This document shows positions 44,401-56,400 of a stretch of 64,000 nt of DNA, in pieces. Numbering within the stretch: the stretch's first letter is position 1; each line of letters opens with the position of its first letter. Position numbers and translations under genes: made by a program. Source of the DNA: Strongylocentrotus purpuratus (Eukaryota; Echinodermata; Echinoidea; Camarodonta; Strongylocentrotidae); NCBI RefSeq assembly GCF_000002235.5, contig NW_022145609.1, forward strand, positions 6,393,214 through 6,457,213, read 5' to 3'. The notes beneath the pieces are model-generated. The model saw only the letters and a program-made list of their open reading frames with translations. It was not told where the DNA came from and ran no database searches.

Positions 44401-47400
44401 AACGTGACTTCACAAACGGCTTGATTTATTCAAAATATTTCTTATTACTAAAATGTAGTAACATATTGATAAGATTACATTGAAAGACATTGCTTTTCGA
44501 ATAAATAATGATAATAATAATACATTGTATTTCTAGAGCGCTTAATACAATATGCTTATATGCGCTTTTCAAAAAATGGCGACTCTCAGATACATGTAAT
44601 AGTACATTCAATATCATGTTTACAAACATTAACAAAATATATGATGTCAGTAAGCGCAATATCCACTCACCAATGCTAGTCGTCGTAACAGACACAAGTG
44701 GACTCTTCGAACCCTCTCCACCCACGCCTTCTCTGGCGGCAGACACGCTGATATTGTACTCATTTCCTGGTTCCAACCCAGTCAATACAAACTCCATTCT
44801 TCGTTGAAGATCGCCCTCTCCCACATCCGAGTCGATTCCACCACCCTCTACCCATTCTCCATCCATCGTCTGTAGGTAGACCAAGTAACTGACTACTGGC
44901 CCTTCGCCGGTATCAAGACACGGTATCCAAGAACTCCAGGAGACAGTGACGAAGGTTGAACTGATGTCTTCCACCGTTGGTCCAGATGTCAGCCCAGGCA
45001 AAGCTGTCAAGACATAAGAGTATAATGTCATTCATTTGCCTCAAGGCACCAAAACGACCACTGCTTTCTGAAAGGTCAATAGTTCACCATGATATCACAC
45101 GATTAATTAATAATAATAATAGTGAACATTTATAATGCGCCATGTCTGTCAAAAATGACATCCCTGGCACAGTTGTGTGGAAAATTGTATAACTAATGCA
45201 TTTAATTACTTTAATAACATGTTAATCATTATATAAGAATAAATCTTATTATGAGAATACTGCCTGAATTATTCATAACCGTTCCATAACCCAGCATATC
45301 TCTTTCTATTCTGTTTTCTTGTACTGGAAATACTGGAAAGTATAATGTCATTCCTTTGCTACATGATACAAATGGGAAGATAAAGTATCAAACCGAACAG
45401 AAATTAAAAATGTGCAACTAGACAAAGTCATTAAGAAGAACAAACAAACAAACAAAACAAGAACGAAAACACACCAAAAAGCATACAAACAAAATGAGGA
45501 TCTCAGGATATATTAGTCCAGACTTTGTGCCCAACACTAGATCAGCATTTCCTAATGCGCGTTAAGAATTTGAACGCAATTTTCAATAAATTTTTGCTTA
45601 TATGTTTTAAAACTTTTTTTGTATAGGGGTGTTTCGTACTCCTGGATTCGTTTGTGCTTACCACAACGTGAACATTCATAAAGAGGAAATTTACGACTCA
45701 TGTTATTGCCTTTAGAACCTCAATGTTCGTTTGTTTTTTCTTTGAGGGGTGTAGGCCTATTCCCGCTGTAGGCTTATCACATCGATGTATATAAATCCAG
45801 TTCTTACCGTAAAAATTAATCGGGCTAAAATCAATTCTTGAGAACGATCTCTCTGTCCTTGCCAATTCACCAACATGGCAGAAGATCTGATCATCATCCT
45901 CAATGTTGTCTATCACGAAACTGTTGTTACGTAATCCACCGTTGACATTTGTCGACGAGTAGGGAATCGATCTTGCAGATAAAAGATTTCTACCGACCGA
46001 CACCCAGACGTCAACGGGAGACAGTGTTGTATCGTCCAGGACAACATCGACAGCGCAAGAAACATAAGCCGACCCCGGGTTGCTTCGAGAACTCGTCAGT
46101 ATGAAATTATCTGTGGTACGAGAAAGGGAGAAGGCCTTAAAGAGTTGTATTATTCGCCGTTCCTTCAGTAGTGAAATGAAGAAAAAAATTCTTCGGAAAA
46201 TGACACGCCACATGTGTAAACAATTTGAGGTTGGTTATGGCGTCAGAGTTGCCCCTTTCACTCGAGATGTCACAGTTGATGACATAGGACTGCGTCAGCG
46301 ACCGACGTGGTCTATGACGCTCCATGTGAGAATGACGTCACATTAAAAGTGAAAGTAGAATGAACATTGTTTAATACTTGCACTAATAATGGCTCTAATA
46401 GGTCTTATATTTATATCTCAGCTTTTGTAATGATATAATCGACAAGAATCTTGTGCAATCGACATTATTGCTCGGAGTATACATGTATAGTCCTACACAC
46501 AGAGAAAAGTAGGTGTAAATTGACTCCCTATAGGGAGTAACTGCTTGTCACATAAGTGACACCCCTCAGGGAGTAAATTTACTCCCCAATGTAGGAAGTA
46601 AATTTTGTTTTTTCATAAGAAGGTGAAAATGTGCACCCCAAGGTTATGATTGTACTCCCTTTAAGGAGTAAAATTTGCACACAATGGTGCTCATTTAACA
46701 CCTTTTGGTTCCATTTTCATGAAAAATGGGTTCATTATTTACACCCGTGGGGTTGAATTGTATACCCTTCATGACCGATTCCACACCCTGTGGGGAGTAA
46801 ATTTACACCCTTTTTATGCACAGCATCGAGCAATCAATCATCCATGCTTCGTAATCACCTAACAGTCACTGATTCTCACCCTTTTGTCTGCGTTTCACTG
46901 CTCTAAAGAAATCAGACCAGAATGTCGAGTTATATGTTGAAAAGCTTTAATGCTTACCTAAACAACAATTAGTGTGAACTCAACACAAGTGCAGACTGTA
47001 AGAACTAACTTATAGCTGGACGTATCGGTTCAAATGTCATGGAATTACCTAAATCCGCAATCCTGCTTTACCGTGTGTGTGTGTGTGTGTGTGTGTGTAT
47101 TGGGTTTTTACAGACGTGTATCAATCAGATATGATTATTTACGTCTGGGGACCGACCTTTAAGCGTCACCATCCGAAAGACGTGACTCATTTTCGGACCT
47201 GCGTCCTCGGCTGAATCAGTTTGTAACTTCCACTTTTTAGCTGGATTACAGGCGCACGCCACAACGCCTAGTTTTGTTGTTCCGAGCGAGGCGGGAAGTT
47301 TCGCCGGCAATTACCGAATATCTTCCCTTTACTTATACGTATAAAAAGACAATTATGTACTAGTTAGTAAAACAACACTTCTGCTAAGTTCATTAAATTA

Positions 47401-50400
47401 TCAAATATAACGTTCGGTACAACCCCTTATTCTTGATCGGATAACTTTCACACAAATAATATGCCCAAATGAAACATGATAACTCCCCTAACATGACTAC
47501 AATATGTGAATTATGCTAATTTGTCTTCATTTGGCAGTACCTATATTGACACGATGCGCCATTGCTGTAGCGCATGCGCATATGTACTGACCAATCAGAG
47601 CTCGTCTGACTAAAATACGGTGTAAAATCACATCCCTCAAATATACACCCTTGCGTATTTCCGTGTTTTACTCCCTAAAAGGTGTAATAGGGGCGCTCTA
47701 TTTTTCCAATTTCGTTTTACTCCCCAAGAACACCTTTTATTTCTCTTTGTGTATATATATATAATAAAATACATTATTTATCGATATAAATTCCAAAATA
47801 TAATATTTTGTTTAATGCAAGGGTTTTCTCATTTTAAAGCATTTCTCAAAAGCAATATATTTATCTGTCTGTTCGTTATTAACACTTCATATATTTGTAT
47901 GCAATTTACAGTAGGCCTAATTATTTAGAATGTAACCCTCTTTGTAGTCATTTTAATTATCTTTTTAAATCAAGTTAATATGCCTGTCCGTTAGAAACCG
48001 AAATCGTAAAAAAACAATTAGCCCACTGGACAAGTCTAGTATTCACTTTTCTTTTCATTGTTAGAGGAGACTGCAACTGCAAATCGACCCCTATAGTTTC
48101 ATTAAACAGACAAGTATATTTTACTTTTAATGAAAAAATATAAAGGCTAGACTCACAAACTCCTTTCTGGCAAATCAAGCGTAGAAGAGCTCCACAACTG
48201 TTATCATCCCATCTTCCATGTCTGTTTGGATTCTGGGATGACCACAGACAAGCACAGTTTTGGGTCCTTCCTGGTCCTCCATCGTTCGGCTCGTCTAGAG
48301 CCCATCCATCATATCTTATCATAATTACAATGACAATTAAAATAAAACAGTTTGTAAATAATGAATGCCCCGAAGTTCAATAAAACGGAATGCATGGCTG
48401 TATCATTAAACGAGGGAAATCTAAATCATTGCCTTGTGTATGTCTTACCGAACTTGGGTTCCATCGAGCCACTTGAATTGACCTTCGACCTCTCTGTCAT
48501 GGCAACCAATCCAAAAAAATCGCTCTGTCGTGAGGGGTGGACTGATGAAAGTCGTCAGAAAAGACTAGATGATAATAAATACATAACAATTAACACCAAC
48601 ATAATATTAGACCGGATAAAAGACATTGAAATAAATATGCAAGTTGTTTCCGTGTACATGACATTTGTTATTATACATTTGCATCATAACGGCACAGCGC
48701 TCACGTACATCACCTAGCTGATGGCAGCCAGGCAGATTATTCCACCCGGGGGTCCTAGAAAAGAGAAAGTAATCATTTGAAACAATATAAACTTTGAAAC
48801 AATACAAACTTTCATTCTTATGAAACTTATCAAATTATAAACAAGTGCATTTTTCCATTTTAATCATCCAGTACCCCCCCCCCCCCCCCCCCCCAAACAA
48901 GGAAAACTCGAGCCAGGTGCTAGTAAGGGTAAATTTAAAGACAACAATATATCACATACTGTCAATTGTCATGAATAAGCGAGTTCGTAATTAGGATTTG
49001 CGCATGTGCAGATAAAGGTCATTCGGACCCAAATTGTAAAACCATTGAGACGAATACTTGTATCGTGCTCATGAAAGATATGTAATCAGTATTCATTTAT
49101 GCACAAACAGTACATTTATCTGATACACAGGTGGAAGTATTCTTCTCAAGAGGCAAACAAAAGGTATTCATGAAGCACCTCCATCACTTTGGCAGTGATT
49201 ATTCTCAAATGCACAGGTGGGAAGTATCCATCGTGTATAAGATCTGTGGATATTTTGGGGTCATGCGGTCCAGGACTATTTACGAACTCGCTTATTTATT
49301 CATGACGTATTGCAAAAGATAATAATGATAATTAATTGAACATACTCCGTGGTAATAGAAGTAAGCCATGGGAAAGGAAGGCAGTGACACAATAGAGAGA
49401 GAGGGGGAGGGGGAGGATAAAGAATATATAATTCACTTTTTTTTTTAATTATAGGATTTCCCGACCAAATTCGCGAGTTTGTCATTCGAATTCATTTACT
49501 TTGCATTTAAGTTAGCGCACATCAGCTTTGCCATGCCAATTATCATTCAATTTTCCCGATTTTGTATTTGATTTAGGATTTTGGTCGAAGGATTTCATAG
49601 ATCTGTCATTCAATTTAGAAACTGCTCAACTAGCATTCAAATTAGTCGTCACTTGTCGAGGCGTCATTTTTATCATTCAAATTAACACCTGTCATTCGTA
49701 TTCGAAATATTTTTATTCAAGTTAGGAATGTTAGGGGGAAGAAATGCAACACACGTTTACAATTTAAAAAATAAAATAAAATAAATGACCTGCCATTGGG
49801 GTCTATTCTGTTATTCCATTTATTCATTTTCAGGACAATGCATATGGGTATAGTCAGACATTAAGTAAAGAAGGGGCGAAATCGAGGGATATGGCATTTC
49901 TGCACGGACATGGGATGCATGGGATGGTATCGCAGAATGCAGACCTACATCCCCAATGCCTTGCCCGCCAGCAGATCGATGGCTAAAGACTTGGTTAAAA
50001 TGATAAATCATGCTCAAAAATTGTGTGACTCTAGTCTCTAAACCCCTATACAGTGCGTCCCAGAAAAAACGAAACCGAGAAGTATCGATGTTTAATCATA
50101 ACTGAATCACAACCATAATTAATGAATGATACATATTTGGAAAGCATAGAGTCTCCTCTTTCAGTTGATGCTACTCACGTGATGCATATTTCATGCATGA
50201 GTGATTAAAAGCAATTTGAAGGAAGGAAACCAAAAAGTAGTTTGGAGGGCGGTATCTGAATTTCAAAGAAAAATTCATATTTCCAGAAAGTTCATTTTCT
50301 GCTCTTTCATATGATACCTCAATCAAGAAAAATGAGCCAGGAATAACAAAGTTGTGTTTGTGTAAAGTAGTGCTTGCATTTCCATAATTTGATTAAATTA

Positions 50401-53400
50401 GAATGCTAGAAGTACACCGTCGCGATGTCACAAAATCGTGTTGCGCTAAATCGAATGACCAAATACGAAAGAAGCACTTTGTTCATTAATTTGAATGAAA
50501 CATACATAGATTCTAACGAAAACTTCATAGATTTGAAATCTAGAAAAGGGAATATAAACCCGAGATATACCCGACAGCACTAAAACCGTCGAATTTGAAC
50601 GCAAGACAAATGAATTCGAATGACAAACTCGCGAATTTGGCCGGGAAATCCTATATTAAACTCGGTACTGATAATCATTTATCCACCATCTGAATGCCAT
50701 GTTACGCTACATAAAAGTAGTTCCACGGTATCTTTTATTTTCATCAAATGGTTGAAATAGCATTGTAGAGACGATGAACACAAAATGTCGTTAAAGGGAC
50801 TTGGTAACATCGTTCAGATGAGAGAAAATGGTGATAAGGTAGTGACTTCAATGCTAGATGTACAATTAAAGATAATCTGAAAGTGTGAGTGAAAACAGAC
50901 CATTAATTATCAATGATACAAATTGGGAAAAACTGATCTGATTGATTCATTAATTCTCTAAACTATATTATTACAATTTAATTACATTTTAAGTGAATGT
51001 AAATCGTCATAAAGCAATAAATTGGCTCTGTATACCATTCCAGAAATTTAAAGAGAAGGTTGAGTTCTGGGAAGAGGTGAAAAATAATTTGTGAGCGTTA
51101 GCATTGTATTATGCAAGTGTGGGAGAAAATCAGATATATATATATGCTCACTGAAAAGCATGGCTCTTCAAATGCCTTAATATTGTAAATATGGCACGTG
51201 AACATCATAAAAATCAAGGTTGTTACGCCACATGTTCATGTAATCCCATATACATCTTTCTGTGTACAGTGTTTGTAACTTTACCAAGATTGGGCCAAAT
51301 TTCTTATAATTTTGATGATTCCAGAACCTTGCAGTACACACCAGTACTTATATGCTAGATGATCAAAATTTTCTGATCGATTCCACAACGTTTCTTTTGC
51401 AATACGATCGCATGACCAGAACTCAACTTTATCTTTAAGTGTTGAAACATTTTTAAAGCCTGTTTTATGTCTTATTTCTATGAAAAAACGGTTGGGAAAA
51501 TTCAAAAATGGTTTGACTCAAGAATCTACTGTTAGAAGGTGTTGCACAGTTATGCCTTCAAAGAAAACCATAAATATCTTTGTGGTTTGCGAATTTCTTC
51601 AGGATTTTGGTGCATGTTAGCGGGTTAGTACAGTAGAAGAAATATAAAAAGTAACATTTCGTACACAAATTACGCAGTTTTTTCATCAACCTTCAACAAT
51701 GTTACCTAGTCACTTTAAGCGTGAGAACGTTCACTTCTATCTCTCCTCGCTAAAAGATTCGAATAATAGAGTCAACCAAGTGGAATCAACTGTTAAACGG
51801 GTGTTTTATGGGTCATGACATAATAATATGCTACCGATTGTTAATGTAGTATCAAAGGGATCGTTTAACAATGTTAAATCTGAGATACACGGTCCTACAT
51901 GTTACCAGTGTCTGTGATATGGTGTAATATTGAAGCCCTAAAAAAAAATCGCGCTTCATAATGATCAAGAAGTGCCTCATAACAGTAAAAAAATCTTTGA
52001 GTGACCGGTTTTACCATACTCGTTTTCCCCAATAGACTGTAGTGTTATGAAAACCGTTCGGCGAACGGTTTTCAAAATTTGTAATTCCAATAAATTAATA
52101 TCTTGATAATCAGACAGGCGATCGGCTTTTAAAAGTCATGGAGTTCCTGACTGAACTAAAGGTTAATAATTATCATTGCAGCATGAGCTAAATCAAGGAT
52201 TATTTCTAAAGGATCTAAGACAAACTAACGGATCCCTTTAACGAGCAGCAATGGCGAACGATTGTAGCTATAATTCAGAAATCGTTGCTTGGATTGATTT
52301 TCCCTAAAAAAAATCCATGAGACATCAAGCTACATAGAACTGCGATCGCCAAATATGATATCGTCTACAAAACAGTCAGGAAACATTAGAACCAAATGGA
52401 AATAAGACAAAATGCGATTATGTATACAAGTTAACCTTTTCCACGTTAATCCTCCAGTACCAAATAATCAAGCAAAACTCAAGCCTGATGCAAATGAGGG
52501 CAAGCTTAAAGACAATCATTTATGACATAATTGTCTATTGTCGTGATTGTATACTTTCTACTTATTTCTTCTTTATATTTTGCTTTGTTTTGAATATGTA
52601 TTCTAAAGTTTCTTTTTTTCTCTTGATAATTTTTCAGCAACGAAATGAGAGTTTTGGTAGACATCTTGGATATAGTGAAGCAATAAATCCTGGCCACACG
52701 ACGAATTGCAAAAGATTTTCATGTTAATAAGGATCAGAATTGCACCACTACCACTAGGCCTACTATTACTAATATATGCACTACTACACTGCTGCCATTG
52801 ATGATGGTGCTGATGATTATAATGATATGATACTAATGATGATAATAGTAATAATAATAATGATAATAGTCACCATTATATTCACATATTCATAATGAAA
52901 ACAATAATAATACTGATAATAATTATGATAATAATAATAACAATAATGATAACTATGCTACTACTACTACCACTACCATTAGTGAATACCATATGACGCT
53001 ACATATTACAGTACCACAATGTTGTTTATTGTTAATTGGCTTGCACCCAGTAGATTTAGATCACGTGCTCGATCTTGTAATTGCCGGCCCAGACACCTGG
53101 AACTCTCTGCCCATTGTAATAAGAAACCTTAGGACATTGTATTCTTTTAAGAAGGCAGTTAAAACTATGTTATTGTCTAAGTATTGATCATGTCGTGTGT
53201 AATTCTACTGTATTCATGTTCGTGTGTACATTGACTGTATATTCAACAATGATGTGTAATCGTCCATGACCTAGCATCGTTTTTTCCATTCATGAATGAA
53301 CCTGTATTCAATCAGCAGCTGTATGAGATTTATTGTATTATTACCAACGCTCCTCCTCCTCCTTCTTCTCTCCCCTTTCCTTTTCTTCTCTGCAAGTCAC

Positions 53401-56400
53401 TCTTTTTTTATTTTTATTTGTATTGTTGTATCTAAGTTGAGGGCTGCCGGCACGTCAAGCTACTTTGCTTATTACTGTAGCCCTCCTGCATCTAATGTAT
53501 GTTAATTTCCATTCAATATATTTGTTTAAATTCAATATATGTGTTTAATATCGTTTATTATCTGTATAAAAATTATATACACTTGAAATATTGTATCAAG
53601 CCATATTATGTTCATGAAAATGTATGATGAAAAAAAGAAAAAAGATGCAGAAACCAATAAATCAAATCAAATCAAATCAAATCAAAAACAAGTCAGAAAA
53701 AAATCTTTTCACTAGCGGGATCTGCTGAGTGTAAGCCAGACATTCCTTAACAACAATTGAAATTTCTCCCTTAAGAGCCTCACATTTTTTTGGTCAATCA
53801 AATAGCATTGTAAATATGATGAACACATAGAAATACTAATACGACATCGATAAGCGTGAGCAGGCGCGGATCCAGGGGGGCGAGCGGGCCTTGCCCCCCC
53901 CCCCCGCAAAAAAAAGAGAGAAGAAAGGAAAAGAAGGGAAAGGGAAAGAGGAGAGAAAGGGAAAGAAAGAAGAGGAAGAAGAAAAGAAAAGGGGGAAGAA
54001 GGACATCGGGGGGGGGAGCGAAAGGGCATTGCCTTCCAGGCTGTTGCCCCCCCCCCCCAATCAAAAAAATAAGAGAGAAGAAGGAAAGGGAAAGAAAAAA
54101 GGAAAAGAGGAGATACTGGCATACTGATAGGGGGAGGGGGCTTGGGGGAAATCAAATTCAAACATGGTTTATTTCTAATTCCATTCTGTGGATTACATAT
54201 AATGCCAACATGACATAATTTCCCTGATTTTGCCTCACTTTTTAGTAAATTATACTTTTGTATGTGTTTGTTGGAAAATGACGAATTCCTAAATTTAAAG
54301 CCAGGCAATAAATATGATTCTTGAGATTCCTTCATGTTAAGGCCCGAGGAACGACGGGGATCGGAAGCCTCGAGCTGCCTCCCCGCCCCCCCCCAAACTT
54401 TTGTGAAATAGTATATTAAAGAGAAATAAAAAAGAAAGAGAGCAAGAAAGAAAGAATAGTTAACTGCCAGTGTCAACAATTAATGAGGCATCAAAATATG
54501 CTCATCTGACCGTGATTAATTGCCCAAAACCCCTAAGCTTCCGGGGGCCCTGCCCCCTGGATTCCACCTAGAGCCCTAAAGCGGGACCTTAGATAATCAT
54601 CTGACGGTAATTTAATGCCTAAACCCCCTGATTTTGTGGGGCTCCGCCCCCTGGACCCAACGCCAAATAGTGTCTTACCAGTCTCACAACATAATAAGGT
54701 TTTAAAGAAAATGCTCATCTGACCGTAATTAAACGCCTAAAACCCCCTTCCGGGGCCTCCACCGCCTCGACCCCACTAGGGGCCTTATTAAGGCGGGCCC
54801 TTAATGCTTATCTGACCGTAATTTATTGCCTTAAACCCCTGAGCTTCCGGGGTCGGACAAGGTATCGAAATGTGTTTATCTGACCGCAGGCGCGTAGCCG
54901 GGGGGGGCGGGGCGGTGGGAGCGGTCACCCCGAAAACGCCGCCGCCGCCCCCCACCCCCCCCCCCCCCCCCAAAAAAAAGAGAGGAGAGAAAAGGAAGAG
55001 GACGTAGGGAGAAAAAGGAGCAGTCAAAGAACATCTTTGAAATTCAGACAAGGATTAAGCTTAGAAAACGGTACAACGCATCGTCTTCTTTCTCTAATAA
55101 TTTAATGAAACGTCTAAGCTTCCGCGCTTCGCGCAGGGGGGGGGGGAGGGGGAACTGAATTCAGACAAGGATTAAGAGTCGATAACGGTACAGCGAATCG
55201 TCTTCTTTCTCTCATAATCTTATGAAACATCAAAGCTACCAATAATTGAATTCAAACGAGGATTCAGAGTCGAGAACGGTGATACGAATCGTCTTCTTTC
55301 TCTAATGATTTAATGAGACATAAAAGCTTCAGCGCTTCGCGTGGGTGGGGAAACCTGAATCCGGACAAGGATTAAAGATAAACTTTAGTACTGGTAATGC
55401 GATTGCATTGTGAAAGAAAAGGTGTGGAAAGGATCAGAAACAGTTGATCATGTAGCATCTAAGTATTGGTGTGCACTGCAAGGTTCCGGAGCCATCAAAA
55501 TCATAATAAATTTGACCGAGTCTTGGTAAAGTAACAAGCACTGTACACAGAAAGCTATATATGGGACAACACACATGGTGTCGGGGCTAGTACTACCTTG
55601 ATTTCCTTGTCTCATTACTCAGCCAGTATAAATTTTCTTCCAAAATTGTTTGGCACATGTCATTTATTTGTAATCTTGAACATTCAGTGTAAGTTTCGTT
55701 TGATTCTGTGAAAATTAATTTTCTTTTTTTTACCAGAACTCAAGTTTATCTTTAAGAGTCGAGAACTGTACAACAAATCGTCTTGTTTCTCTAATGATTT
55801 AATGGAGCGTAAAAGCTTCCAAGCTTCGCGCGGGAGGGGGGGGGGCGAAACTGAATTCAGACGAGGATTATTTTCGAGAACGTTACAACGAATCGTCTTC
55901 TTTCTCTAGTGATTTTAATGAATCTTAAAAGCTTCCGCGCTTCGCGCAGGAGGGGAGGGGGACTGAATTCAGACAAGGATTAAACGTCGAGAACTCATAA
56001 TCTTATGCAACATCAAAGCTTCCACGCTTCGCGCGGTAGTGGAAAAACTGAATTCAAACGAGAATTAAGAGTGGAGAACTGTACAACGAATCGTCTTGTT
56101 TCTCTAATGATTTAATGAAACGTAAAAGCTTCCGCGTTTCGCGGAGGAGGGAGGGGGAAACTCGCCCTTCCCTGCACCCACCCCCCCCCCCCCGCGCATA
56201 ATGTCACTGCTGGTCATCATTACGTACCAATATTTGGCTCGCATAATTTCAAATTTGCCCCCCCCCCCCTAAGAAAACCTGGATCCGCGCCTGAGCGTGA
56301 GAACGTACACATCTATAGTTTTGTTCATACGGGGAAAAGTTACCTTAGGGTAAAGGCCGTGTTATATATATTAAGAGGTAGTCGAGGTAAATATGGCGGG

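Noticed and set aside
45808-46110. Tie-type receptor tyrosine kinase
   Set aside because: The Ig-like exon vaguely recalls Tie N-terminal domains, but the gene ends after a 75-residue tail without a kinase domain.
48607-48807. Extra lectin exon (WNNLPGCHQLG...)
   Set aside because: No CTLD motif, and splice phases do not fit between exons 2 and 3.
53712-54479. 255-residue minus-strand ORF
   Set aside because: Covers poly-purine/poly-pyrimidine and poly-C tracts inside the hAT-like element; no domain.
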